Assembly (NCBI GenBank): GCA_964034945.1
Contig: OZ035960.1
Location: forward strand, 78,277,331-78,341,330
Reading direction: 5' to 3'
DNA length: 64,000 nucleotides
Source of the DNA: Chrysopilus asiliformis
Taxonomy: Eukaryota > Arthropoda > Insecta > Diptera > Rhagionidae
Position numbers and translations under genes: made by a program. Shown here piece by piece: positions 32,504-44,336 of the stretch. Below the pieces are notes generated by a model. That model ran no database searches, was not told where the DNA came from, and saw nothing but the letters and a program-made list of their open reading frames with translations. Each line of letters opens with the position of its first letter. Position 1 is the stretch's first letter.

Positions 32504-32962
32504 AACTCTACTTTGTTCTGTGATGGGAAATGTCACATCCCACCACACCAATACTTCGTTCAAAGGGAATTTTTGTATCAAATTACATCTAGTCATAAAA
32601 CTAACAAGGAAATTTTTCACATATTTTCACATTCACATATGTATAGTACTCAAAAAATTAAGTGACCCGTGTTTTTTTTTATATCTGCGGATATTCGGTT
32701 TTAAGGAAGAATAGCCCCCCTCGAAAATCGGGCAAACAATCGATTTTTTGCCATTATTCAGCAACCAGTCGTCCGATTGAAACGAAACAAAAACCAAAAG
32801 TTTTTTTAAGAGAAGAGTTAAACTGCGGATAAAAATCCCACTGTTCCTTATAATTATCACGTTTCAAAACTGATTGCATTTTTGAAAGGCCTATCAGAAC
32901 TAAAGTTTATTCGTTTTTACATTTGATCGATAAAAGTCAAATAATAGAGTAAGTTGCCCTTT
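32504..32962. other. Unassigned stretch
   Basis: AT-rich, no coding or repeat motif recognised. Confidence 0.45.
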
Positions 32963-33579
32963 TTTATACCCGTATGGTGAAACCAAAGGGTATATTAACT
33001 TTGCCTTACCGTTTGTAACGCCAAGATCCCGTCATCACACATAAAAATGAATTACACCAGTGTGTTTAGAATGATAAAAATAATTAATTTCTGCATGTCC
33101 GTCCGTCTGTCTGTCTGTCCGTCTGTCTGTCCGTCTGTCTGTCTGTCTGTCCGTCTGTCCGTCTGTCCGTCTGTCCGTCTGTCTGTCTGTCTGTGGCGCG
33201 GATTGCGGGCGCACGGATTGAGCTAGAGACTTGAAATTTTGCACAGATCCGTTTTTCGTAAAATGCGAGGCTAAGTTCGTTAATGGGCAAAAATGGACTA
33301 TTAGGGGGGGTACCCCCCATACGAACGAAAACGGTTTTTGTGAATATCTCAAAAACGGTGCATCTTATCAAAAAAGTGCAAGAACAAAAGTTATTTAGGA
33401 TATGATTCTACATAAAACTCCCATACATCAAAATCCGATTGGAATAAATTTTAAAAAATCTTATTGGAAAGTTTGACTTCAAGTGGAATTTTGGTACAAC
33501 TGTTCGAATTTTGATACGAATATCACCATACGGGTCTCCAATGATTGCCAGATTGGCAATTATAGCTTTTGTTATGTTT
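32963..33579 (+). repeat. GTCY-bearing dispersed repeat (family B), copy 1
   Basis: Starts TTTTTATACCCGTATGGTG. It has a GTCC/GTCT tetranucleotide array (33099-33195), then GAGCTAGAGACTTGAAATTT, and ends TTGCCAGATTGGCAATTATA...GTTATGTTT. Long DRQTDRQT-type open frames on either strand are artefacts of the array. Resembles the mini-me/DINE repeats of flies; non-coding. Confidence 0.8.
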
Positions 33580-34094
33580 CATCCCTTATATTGATTTTTT
33601 CACAAAAATTTTTGATTCAATTAAGATAGAACCTTTATTTTTCAAAAAGAAATTTCTGTTTTAAACTTCAACCAAGCGAAAACAACTTCAACATATCGCA
33701 CAAAATTTCCACCCTTGCCGTACCAATTAACCATTTCTATAGAAATCAGTCTAGCCCCAATGACGCATATTTGATGTGTATATGGGGGAAGGGAGAAGTG
33801 CCACCCAAAATGGGGATTTTGAGCCGTTGTTCTCCCCACAGGCGTCCGTTGGTATCGGCAAGGGACGGGGCGTGGCCTGAAAGTGAATTTGACAAAAAAA
33901 AAATTGATTTTTATATTTCTTGAATAAAAATGAAATTATAGTGAAAGCGTATGGGTCATGTCGAAAGTTGAACATAGTGCTTTCTTATGGAACTGCTCAC
34001 AATGCTGCGTCAATAAGTGCGCGCTGAAGCGACGCAATGCCAACTTTCTACTTTTGGCAGCGTCAGCTGTGTTGCTGTGGTTCTAAAAATTTGA
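33580..34094. other. Unassigned stretch
   Basis: Between two family B copies. Less AT-rich than its surroundings (33780-33880) but without a recognisable frame. Confidence 0.4.
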
Positions 34095-34250
34095 TTTTTA
34101 TACCCGTATGGTGAAACCAAAGGGTATATTAACTTTGCCTTACCGTTTGTAACGCCAAGATCCCGTCATCGCACAAAAAAATGAATTACACCAGTGTGTT
34201 TTGAATGATAAAAAAAATTGAATTTTGCATGTTCGTCCGTCTGTCTGTCC

Positions 34251-34296
<46 letters not shown>

Positions 34297-34680
34297 GGCG
34301 CGGATTGCGGGCGCATGGATTGAGCTAGAGACTTGAAATTTTGCGCAGATCCGTTTTTCGTAAAATGCGAGGCTAAGTTCGTTAATGGGCAAAAATGGAC
34401 CATTAGGGGGGGTACCCCCCATAGGAACAAAAATGTTTTTCGCGAATATCTCAAAAACTGTGCATCTTATAAAAAAAGTGCAAGAACAAAAGTTATTTAG
34501 AATATGATTCTACATAAAACTCCCATACATCAAGTTTTTGGAGCAAGTTTTAAAAAAATCTTATTGGAAAGTTTGACTTCAAAGTGGAATTTTGGTACAA
34601 CTGTTCGAATTTTGATACGAATATCACCATACGGGTCTCCAATGATTGCCAGATTGGCAATTATAGCTTTTGTTATGTTT
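34095..34680 (+). repeat. GTCY-bearing dispersed repeat (family B), copy 2
   Basis: Same start, GTCY array (34231-34297, mostly pure GTCT), GCTAGAGACTTGAAA core and end as copy 1. Confidence 0.8.
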
Positions 34681-35604
34681 TTTGTTTCAAATTTACATGC
34701 TAAAAATAAAATATGTTTAAACTAGTTTAAAAGCAATTTAAATAAAAATAGTACATTGCATGATATCTTTTCCCATAAATAGGGTGATCATACGTCCCGG
34801 AATGGCCGAGGCAGCCTCAGTTTAGGCTTGTTGTCTCGGCGTCCCGGAAACTAAATTTTTGTCTTGGATATTTCAAATTAGTATATGCACAACTTACTCT
34901 ATTTCGGCTGAAGGTTACTTCAGAGTACATTTTTTCGCCTGCGGTGTAGTTTTTCCAAAATTTTCCTCAAAAAAAAATTTTAGTTAGTTTTTGCTTGGAA
35001 TTGTGCATGTCTTGTTTAAACACCTGCACCGCATTGTGTTTGAAAAATATCGCCTGCGGCATTCTGTCTTATTTTCTATATAAAATTTGTTGCTCATCTT
35101 GTCGCAGATTGGCCCGAAAAAAAGGTATGGCTAAAAAATCAAAAAAAAATGTTTCCATTGCAGTACTATTATGAAACTTTACTGAAATGGTTTTGAAATG
35201 AAAGCTTATTTGTGAATTTAAAAAAATATATGTATATGGGGGGAAATATTTATTATATTAGTAGAGCTATATATATTAGTAGAGCTCATTACTTTTAAAA
35301 TATACTAAAAACCACTAGGATGATAACAGAAATTTCTGTAATTTTTTAATGATAAATTCTTTAAAGATCAATTACTAAAAAAATTGACGACGTTGACATA
35401 TACATCGTTCGGCAATATTTTTCAGCTCAAAATTATCTATCAGAATCCATTAACAGAATATCAATAACAAAAAAACTATTCTACAGTGTAATTTAAAAAA
35501 CTAGAATAAAAAATTAAAAAAAAAAGTTTTTTGGTCGCTGTGTATCAGAAATATTTACGAGATTTAGCATACAAAAATTTACAAAAATTTTTTGCAAAAT
35601 TCAA
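34681..35604. other. Unassigned stretch with a hAT-like end
   Basis: AGGGTGATCATACGTCCCGG at 34783 resembles a hAT terminus, with a GTCCCGG repeat at 34841, but I found no matching other end. The rest is AT-rich. Confidence 0.35.
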
Positions 35605-36460
35605 TTTTTTTATACCCGTATGGTGAAACCAAAGGGTATATTAAATTTGCCTGACCGTTTGTAACGCCAAGATCCCGTTAGCACACACAAAAATGAATTA
35701 CACCAGTGTGTTTAGAATGATAAACAAAATGGAATTTTGCATGTCCGTCCGTCTGTCTGTCCGTCAGTCCATCCGTCTGTCTGTCTGTCCGTCTGTGGCG
35801 CGGATTGCGGGCGCACGGATTGAGCTAGAGACTTGAAATTTTACACAGATTCGTTTTTCGTAAAATGCAAGGCTAAGTTCGTTAATGGGCAAAAATGGAC
35901 CATTAGGAGGGATACCCCCCATACGAACGAAAACGTTTTTTTGCGAATATCTCAAAAACGGTGCATCTTATAAAAAAAAAGCGAGAATAAAAGTTATTGA
36001 GAATATGATTCTACATAAAACTCCCATACATCAAAATCCGATTGGAATAAATTAAATAAAAATTTTTGTGAGAAGTTTGACTTCAAAGTGGAAATTTGAT
36101 ACAACTGTTTGTCGTTCACTTAAACAGGTAAACAGTGCCATATCGCCATATGGGTTTTACATAATTGCTAGATTGGCAATTGAGGGGCCTAGAAGTAAAA
36201 GGGTTCAAGTGCATTTTTTTAAATAAATGGTCTAAGTGCAGATTATCACACCTAAAGGATACCTTTTGGAGATAAAATGATATAATGCATTGTAATGTTT
36301 TTTTTTTGCATTTAAATAAAACTAAAATATTTACATAGTTTTCTAAACTTATGGAATTTTGAAACTTTAATTAACTTTAAAGCCATTTATCTCGGAACTA
36401 CAAAAAATGCACTTGAACCCTTTTACTTCTAGGCCCCTCAATTATGGCTTTTGTTATGTT
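35605..36460 (+). repeat. GTCY-bearing dispersed repeat (family B), copy 3
   Basis: Family B with a short GTCY array (35742-35797). Interrupted near its end by a 258-bp MITE (36182-36439). Confidence 0.78.
36182..36439. mobile_element. 258-bp foldback MITE, AATT flanks
   Basis: Termini GAGGGGCCTAGAAGTAAAAG / CTTTTACTTCTAGGCCCCTC. AATT flanks at 36178-36181 and 36440-36443. Other family B copies have the empty site (ttggcaattatagc). Superfamily uncertain. Confidence 0.8.
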
Positions 36461-36768
36461 AAAATTAGACCATTGATTTTGGATACCCGTTGATCTTTTA
36501 TTTTTTGGGTGCGCTGTCTGATCACAGGTGCAAACTTTTTTCAATTTCGAATTTGATTTGTATCCGGATACATATTAAACATATCACTTTTAACCTATAA
36601 CAAACAAAATCGAATTTACAAGAAAAAGTATTCGTAGATTTACCAGCCAAAATGTGATATTTATTTAAGTATTCTAAAGGTGTTAAAGCAGTTCTTTCCT
36701 TTGATATCCAAAACTTTTTTTGCCGCCTTTTTGTTTTATTTTTCTATATTTGAAACGGTGCCTGTAAT
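36461..36768. other. Unassigned stretch
   Basis: No gene or repeat recognised. Ends at the 3' tail of the I element. Confidence 0.45.
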
Positions 36769-36861
36769 AATAATAATAATAATGATAATATGTGTATGGG
36801 GTGGTGCTCTTCTCGCTCCCTTGTCACCGCGACCTTAAGATCTATTGTGACTTCCCCATTT

Positions 36862-37120
36862 TTACGTTAGCCACCCCTCTTTTAGATCCTTAGTGAATCT
36901 TGGAATGGTTTTGACTGGAGTCTTTTTTATGTCTTCTGATAGTAATTGTGCCTTTCCCATTAAGGACATCCTTGTTCGCCCCAAGGCTGCGCATTCGCGT
37001 AGTATGTGCTCTGCAGATTCAACCTCCTCTAGGCAGAGTCTGCAAATATAGTCGGCGGTTATGCCTATGTTGTGTAGGTGGTAGTTTATTAGGCAGTGAC
37101 CTGTGAGGAGACCCACCACT
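36862..37120 (-). pseudogene. I-element ORF2, C-terminal part
   Basis: Encodes GLLTGHCLINYHLHNIGI, then CRLCLEEVESAEHILRECAA. This Cys/His segment (CxxC...H...C) lies after RNase H at the end of I/Jockey-type ORF2 proteins. It continues the frame ending ELRTVV upstream of the hAT insertion (41838), and ends with a stop before the 3' UTR. Confidence 0.88.
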
Positions 37121-37335
37121 TAGGGATTGCAAATTTACCGAACTTTGTCATTACCGGTAACGCGGTAAAAAAAATTAAAATTACCGGTAAACCGGTAATT
37201 ACCGGTAAATTAAACATTTTCTAAAATTATTAGGAAATGCACAATATTATATGATAGAGAGGGTAAAAAATAAGAAATAATGTGTAATTGAAAGTATCCT
37301 TTATTTGTCTTCAGAAAACTAAAATATAAAACGCA

Positions 37336-37368
37336 ATCTATATATATAAAAATGGATGTTTGTCTGTT

Positions 37369-37399
<31 letters not shown>

Positions 37400-40354
37400 T
37401 TGTTTGAGATTACAAAACTCAAAAACTACTGGACCGATTTTTACGCGGTTTTTTGCAAAATGATCTGCGTTGCCAGGAGCAGGTTTTTAGCTATGCAGAT
37501 TTTCAAAATTCGAAACGGAAGGTCCTGTAAGGATAATGAAAATATCCTTTTTCCCATTTTTCCCCGGAAAAATTTGCATTATAGGGTTTTTGGGGTCGCT
37601 GATCACGAATCCGGTATTAGATTTTCAAAATTCGAAACGGAAGGTCCTGTAAGGATAATGAAAATATCCTTTTTCCCATTTTTCCCCGGAAAAATTTGCA
37701 TTATAGGGTTTTTGGGGTCGCTGATCACGAATCCGGTATTAGATTTTCAAAATTCGAAACGGAAGGTCCTGTAAGGATAATGAAAATATCCTTTTTCCCA
37801 TTTTTCCCCGGAAAAATTTGCATTATAGGGTTTTTGGGGTCGCTGATCACGAATCCGGTATTAGATTTTCAAAATTCGAAACGGAAGGTCCTGTAAGGAT
37901 AATGAAAATATCCTTTTTCCCATTTTTCCCCAGAAAAATTTGCATTATAGGGTTTTTGGGGTCGCTGATCACGAATCCGGTATTAGATTTTCAAAATTCG
38001 AAACGGAAGGTCCTGTAAGGATAATGAAAATATCCTTTTTCCCATTTTTCCCCGGAAAAATTGGTATTATGGGGTTTTTGGGGTTGCTGATCACGAATCC
38101 GATATTAGATTTTCAAAATTCGAAACGAAAGGTCCTGTAAGGATAAATATCCTTTTTCCCGTTTTTCCTCGGAAAATCGGTATAAGGGGGTTTTTGGCGC
38201 GCTGATCACGAATCCGATATTAGATTTTCAAAATTCGAAACGGAAGGTCCTGTAAGGATAATGAAAATATCCTTTTTCCCATTTCTCCCCGGAAAAATTT
38301 GCATTATGGGGTTTTTGGGGTCGCTGATCACGAATCCGATATTAGATTTTCAAAATTCGAAACGAAAGGTCCTGTAAGGATAAATATCCTTTTTCCCGTT
38401 TTTCCTCGGAAAATCGGTATAAGGGGGTTTTTGGCGCGCTGATCACGAATCCGATATTAGATTTTCAAAATTCGAAACGAAAAGTCCTGTAAGGATAAAT
38501 ATCCTGTTTCCCGTTCTTCCTCGGAAAAATCTGTATAAGGGGGTTTTTGGGGGCGCTGATCACGAATCCGGTATCATATTTTCAAAATTCGAAACGGAAG
38601 GTCCTGTAAATATAACGCAAATATCCTTTTTCCCATTTTTCTCCGGAAAAATTGCCATTATGGGGTTTTTGGGGTCGCTAATCACGAATCCGGTGTTGGA
38701 ATTTCAAAATTCGAAACGGAGGGTCCTGTAAGGATAAATATCCTTTTTCCCGTTCTTCCTCGGAAAAATCGGTATAAGGGGGTTTTTGGGGCGCTGATCA
38801 CGAATCCGGTATTAGATTTTCAAAATTCTAAACGGAAGGTCCTGTAAGAATAACGCAAATATCCTTTTTCCCGTTTTTCCTGGGAAAAATCGGCATAAGG
38901 TTTCCGGGGTCGCTGACCGCGAATCCGGTGTTAGATTTTTAAAATTCGAAACGGAAAGTCCTGTAAGGATAACGCAAATATCCTTTTTCGCGTTTTTCCT
39001 GGGAAAAATCGGCATAAGGTTTCCGGGGTCGCTGACCGCGAATCCGGTGTTAGATTTTTAAAATTCTAAATGGAAGGTCCTGAAAGGATAACGGAAATAT
39101 CCTTTTTCCCGTTATTCCCCGGGAAAATTGGCTTTATGTTTGGGATCGCTGATCACGAATCCGATATAAGATTTTCAAATTTCGAAACGAAAAGTCCTGT
39201 AAGGATAAATATCCTCTTTCCGTTTTTCCTCGGAAAATCGGTATAAGGGGGTTTTTGGCGCGCTGATCACGAATCCGATATTAGATTTTCAAAATTCGAA
39301 ACGAAAAGTCCTGTAAGGATAAATATCCTTTTTCCCGTTCTTCCTCGGAAAAATCTGTATAAGGGGGTTTTTGGGGGCGCTGATCACGAATCCGGTATTA
39401 TATTTTCAAAATTCGAAAAGGAAGGTCCTGTAAGGATAATGAAAATATCCTTTTTCCCATTTCTCCCCGGAAAATGATCACGAATCCGGTGTTGGAATTT
39501 CAAAATTCTAACCGAAAAGTCCTGCAAGATTAACGCAAATGTCTTTTTTCCAATTTTTCTTGATGCAATTGCCACTAAGGGATTTTCGAGGTCTATGATC
39601 GCGAATCCGGTGTTCGATTTTTCAAATGCTAAAGGGAAGGTCCTGTAAGGATAACGCAAATATCCTTTTTCCATATTTTTCCCCGGAAAAATTGCCATTA
39701 TGGGGTTCTTGGGGTCGCTGATCACGAATCCGGTGTTGGAATTTCAAAGTTCGAAACGGAAAGACCTGTAAGGATAACGAAGTATCCTTCTCATTTTATC
39801 TGAGAAAAAAATTGCATTATGGGGTTTTTGGGTTCGCTGATGACGGATCCGGTGTTAGATTTTCAAAACTCGAAACGGAAGGTCCTGTAAGGGTAACGGA
39901 AGTATCTTTTTCCCATTTGTTCCAGGAAATATTGCATTAGGGGGTTTCTGAGCTCGCTGATCACAGCTCTGCAGTGGGATTTTTAAAAATCGAAACGGAA
40001 GGTCCTGTCAGGATAACGAAAATATTCTTTTTCCAAAATTTACCCGGAAAAATTGGCATTATGGGATTTTCGGGGTCGCTGATCACGCATCCGGTAATAG
40101 TTTTTAAAAAGTCTAAACGGAAGGTCCTGTAAGGATAACGCAAATATCCTTTTTCCAATTTTTCTCGCAAAAACTGGCTTTAGGAGGTTTTCATAGTTGC
40201 TTATCACGAATCTGTTGTTGAAATTTCAAAATTCGAAACGCAAGGTCCTGTAAGAATAATATTTTTTCCCAAAAGTTTTTAAATTATTTATGGTTTTTTT
40301 GCATTCTAAAATTTATACAAAAAACTTTAAGCTGGCATTCGTAGGGTCTGCTAG
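37336..40354 (+). mobile_element. 3-kb Helitron carrying a satellite array
   Basis: Begins TCTATATATATAAAAATGG after an A, has a GTTT/GTCT stretch and the AAAACTCAAAAACTACTGGA block, and ends CTAG followed by T. The terminal hairpin before CTAG is decayed (ggcattcgtagggtctgCTAG). The interior is almost wholly tandem ~122-bp units. Confidence 0.75.
37497..40260 (+). repeat. ~122-bp satellite array inside the Helitron
   Basis: Over 20 units of the form GGTCCTGTAAGGATAA...ATATCCTTTTTCCC...GGGGTCGCTGATCACGAATC...TTCAAAATTCGAAACGG. The first five or so (37497-38110) are nearly identical with a 122-bp period. Later ones diverge and include ~110-bp variants lacking aatgaaa. The 66-residue open frames repeated every 122 bp are artefacts. 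Confidence 0.9.
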
Positions 40355-40487
40355 TATAATATAATAATATTAAGAATAATAAACCAAAATTCTCACCACT
40401 TTGTTGAGTTATTTTGAGAAGCTTGCTTATGTTTATGCAGTTATCTATTTTAAAAACTTTTTTTTGCACAGAAATATATATTACTTA

Positions 40488-41165
40488 TGCCCGGTTTTTC
40501 AGTGAAAGTTTAAACTTTAGTTTAGTTAAACTCACAATGAAGTTTAAACCAAAGTTTAAACTTCTGGTGTTTTTCAGGCAAACGGAATTGAACGTTTTAT
40601 TAAACTAAAGTTTAAACTTTTTTGTCAATTTTGCAGTCTACTATACAAGTAAAATATATTGAAATGTCAAATTTTTCAGTCATAAAATCATTGATGTATT
40701 TGTCTAGTTATCACTTTCGTAATATTTGTTTACGCATTAATTATAAAATTCTATAAAAAATAAAACGATTTTAATTTCGGTTATTATTTCGGTTGTTATT
40801 TCGGTTGTTATTTTGGTTGTGATTTCGGTTGTTATTTCGGATGCTATTTCGGTTGTGATTTCGGTTGTTATTTCGGTTGTAATTGTGTTTCAAGTATGTA
40901 AAAAAAATATAGTGAAATTGTGGAGAGCAAAAAAAAGTGATGCAGTCCATTTTTATGTGTTTTATTCTTCGTGGATCTACAAATGACAAAAAAGTTTTGA
41001 AAAAACGGCAGTTTAAACCCTCATCCATGGCCGTTTAAGTTAAACTCCGTTTAAACTTTTGGTTAGAGATAAACTGTCATTGAAAAACACAATTTCGTGT
41101 TAAACGGCAGTTTAAACTTTATCGCCTGTTAAACGGAGTTTAAACTTTCACTGAAAAACCGGGCA
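40488..41165. mobile_element. 678-bp foldback MITE, TTA target duplication
   Basis: Termini TGCCCGGTTTTTCAGTGAAA and inverse. TTA flanks at 40485-40487 and 41166-41168. Many GTTTAAACTT palindromes lie inside each arm (40507-40620, 41030-41150). Contains a 12-bp minisatellite. PIF/Harbinger-like; non-coding. Confidence 0.82.
40772..40890. repeat. 12-bp minisatellite (TTTCGGTTGTTA)n
   Basis: About ten units with a few variants (TTTTGGTTGTGA, TTTCGGATGCTA). Encodes an Asn/Arg-rich artefact on the - strand. Confidence 0.85.
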
Positions 41166-41837
41166 TTACTGTACTTATGCTAAGAACATGCAAGATTTCA
41201 TAGCTTACTAAAACAACCATTTGTTTTGAAAATACATTGCTTACTATGAGATTTTAAACTGCACTGAGAGAACAGAAATCTATATTTTGATAGCCAATCA
41301 CTAGTGTCAAATTCTGATATTGGGCTTTCCATATAGTGGAAAGACAAATGAGCGAAAAGCTTTTGAAAAAAATTCTCTCAATATCTTTTCTCTCAGAAAT
41401 TTTTCAATAGCGCCTAAAGTTCAAGAGAGATAGAAACCATTCATGTTTAATCTCGCTTTGTTTAATCTTATAATACGTAAAAAAATATTTATAATATATA
41501 AATAACTGTAAAAAGTAAAAAACGCTACCGGGAAATTGGAAAACTTTTGATCATACTTTGAGTTTGAAGTCTACTCACCACCGCATATAAAAATTTTTTT
41601 TTCACTAGTAATAATCATCCCCATTAATATATTGACTTTAAATTTGGTTGAGTTAAAAGAAAACACTTTTAAATAAGTATAACATTTAATGTATTCATAA
41701 CAATAGTTTCACGCCTCACTATAAAAATAATGTTTTTACCGAATTTACCTGTAATGAGCTGCAAAATTACCGGTAAAAAAATTATGCATTTTCAGCCGAT
41801 TTACCGGTAAACCGGTTTACCGGTATTGCAATCCCTA

Positions 41838-42077
41838 CCACCACTGTCCTCAGCTCCTGCTTGTTGAGGTTTAAATACTTTCTTGCTCTCTTTTTGGAGT
41901 AGTGGATGAATATTTTTGATTGTCTTAATCCTGGGAGGCTTTCCCAGTAGGCTACAGTTTCCTTTTCCTCCCAATTATTGATCTCCATTTTTTGGAGACT
42001 CCAATAACCTTGCCATTTCTGTAGACTTTTTTGTTTGATAATAGATTTTAAGTCGTGGTGAAAGAATTTATAGTTTT
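41838..42077 (-). pseudogene. I-element ORF2, segment after RNase H
   Basis: Encodes YKFFHHDLKSIIKQKSLQKW, EEKETVAYWESLPGLRQS and KKRARKYLNLNKQELRTVV. It joins upstream to PPEN across the LTR element and downstream to GLLTGHC across the hAT. Confidence 0.88.
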
Positions 42078-43995
42078 TGTCGTGTATTAACACAACCCAA
42101 GACAATGCGGTCCGCAATAGCCGCTTTGCTACCTTCATCTTGAGTGGTGCGGAGAATATCTTTAGCGGAATCGGGCAAACCTTCTTATTTGCTCCGGCCG
42201 GCTGGGACGTGGGTTGATTCCGGCTTGATACTTCTCCACACAACAATCGGTATGCCATAAGGAACACAAAAAAAGGATCTGGGAAACGGGATACAGAAAC
42301 TAAAGGGAAAAACCGAAAGGTGTCGACGAGCGACGTACGCCCTCCCCGTATTCAGCAAAACTGAAACCTGTAGTTCACCAACCATCACTAGATTCGCGAA
42401 CCCCTAAATAATCACCGAAATTAATGCTATTTCAAACTCTTATCACAGCATGACATATGTTTCTGCTCACTGTTTCAAGAACACACTTCCCCCTCCATAT
42501 TGCTTAGCTTCAAGCCAACATTTTAAGATTATATACAACGATGAAGAGTAACATTTTTAAATTGGCGAGGTGTTCCACGTCAACAACTTCACTCCGATAT
42601 CTCTAATGAAACAATAGATTCTTGAATTAACTTTCATTTATAGTTTTATTGATCGTATCTTCAGAAAAAACGTTATAACGATTTAATAATAAAAAAAAGG
42701 AGAAGATCGCACAATTATTATTATACCAAAATATTCTTATTCAACTTAACTACGATAAAACAAAAAAACTTGTAGTGGCCACTGTAATTTGATTTTTAAA
42801 TAATTCTTTATAGCTAATAACTAACATAAAAGATTGTAGATCGAAATCTGTGATATATGAAACTAACTGTGATATTTTTATTTAAACCGGTATTGTTCAC
42901 CTTTTTTTCTTGTTAGTGGTAATTCGCGATTTATTTATTTAGTTTAAATTTATAGTACTTTAGATTGTAATTAATATAACTTCGTCGATAGAAGTTATAG
43001 AATCACTTTTGATCAACAAATATAAATCACTACGAACACAGATTTCATTCCACAATAACTAGTATAAATTTTATTTTAACAAAATTAATAAAGTTATTTA
43101 ACTAGATTGTGTTACATAAATTGGTAGATGCCTCAACGTCGTCGTGCGAATATCCTTGGGGTTCTGTAGATCCTCGAGTTGCCCGCAAAATGATGAAATG
43201 ATGAAAACAATAAGACCAGCTTACACTGCCAATTAAGCGATGCCATATACCGCTAATGAATTCGGTTTATCCACTGCCGACACAATAGAAGGTCACAGCC
43301 ATGAATAGTTGTGGAGAATTTCGTGCGTTGGCTGGCTTGAAGATTTTTTCCTCTTATGCAAATTTCTGATACTATCTGCTCGATAGTGTGCAGCAAGTTA
43401 TGCTTTCGTGGATTCTTAAGAGAAAATGATATTTCCCCTTTCGACGAGATCCTGGCCAAAAGTAAAAAAAATTTCTAACGCTATCGAAACAAGATTATGC
43501 TTTCGTGTCTAATTCGATGATCTTTTCCTTTCTTCGTGTATTAAAAATTTATATTTCTTTTAATTTTCGCGTTAGTTAACATTCGAATCGTAAATTATTT
43601 TCGTGTTACGTGGTTCAGGATCTAAAAACGACTCCTCTAGTTCTGAACTTTTTTACAATGTTCCTCTTTCTCTTTTTCTTTTTTTTTCTCATCCCCACGA
43701 TAGTCATACGATCCGAAGGACCAATCAAATTATTATCATTATTTGTTTTAAATAAACACCGTTTTCGATTGTGATACTTCTTTTTCGAAAAAACTTTTTT
43801 TTTTCTCTATTGCAATTGCCTGAATTTACACTATTTTACTGTCCTGTTGCTAGGAGAGATAAACCAAGAGAACTACCAGAATTGAAATGAAGTTATCATC
43901 CAACTAGATAAATTTAAATTAAACAAAAGCACCTATTCAAAATGCTGCACGTGGACCAGGGCCCTAATGTGTATCACATAGCGGATTTTACTACA
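42078..43995 (-). repeat. 3' LTR of the Gypsy-type element
   Basis: 1918 bp, TGT...ACA, uninterrupted; same sequence as the right LTR. Short open frames inside occur in both LTRs only because the LTRs are copies. Confidence 0.92.
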
Positions 43996-44336
43996 CCATC
44001 GGCGACCTTGACGTCCTGGTCGGGTGTTAAGGGCGTCGAAAAAAAAACCCACACATAAAAATACGCTCTGTACGCTATCCACGTGTGGCTCGGCCATGAC
44101 CCTGAGCAGTCTCAACTACTAGCCGGGCTTAATTTCAGGTAACAAAATTTAACAATTTTAAAATTGCGTAAACTAAAACTACAGCTATCGAACAGCTTTT
44201 CCCACAAAATCAACAAACAAAAAAAATAAGGTACAGAAAGAAAAGCTAACGAAAACCTATATTAGGAGAACCCTCTAGGACCGCAAACCGTCCAAAACAA
44301 TAGATAAACCTCAAAACACGAAAATTATGCCATTAA

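Larger units (their letters stand above)
37121..41837. mobile_element. 4.7-kb hAT-type element with nested Helitron and MITE
   Basis: Termini TAGGGATTGCAA are inverted at both ends and followed by repeated ACCGGTAA motifs. CCACCACT flanks at 37113-37120 and 41838-41845, the 8-bp hAT duplication. Without the Helitron (37336-40354) and MITE (40488-41165) only about 1 kb remains and no transposase is seen, so it is non-autonomous. A single end of a related element lies at 25451. Confidence 0.85.

Noticed and set aside
33035..33371. Open frames rich in DRQTDRQT on the - strand (also near 34140, 35764, 55153, 57256)
   Set aside because: They are translations of GTCC/GTCT microsatellite arrays inside family B repeats; no conserved protein.
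37696..38140. Series of similar 66-residue open frames spaced 122 bp apart
   Set aside because: Each is the same satellite unit read again; period equals the repeat length.
40771..41028. Asn/Arg-rich 85-residue frame
   Set aside because: Translation of the 12-bp minisatellite.
37321..41168. CRISPR-like regular repeats
   Set aside because: Tandem units without unique spacers in a eukaryotic transposon; a satellite, not a CRISPR array.
41782..42267. 161-residue - strand frame
   Set aside because: Chimera: its first part is LTR sequence, the rest is the I-element ORF2 segment, and its end runs into the hAT terminus.
43253..43459. 68-residue frame found identically at 52633-52839
   Set aside because: It lies in both LTRs, so identity reflects LTR duplication, not protein conservation.
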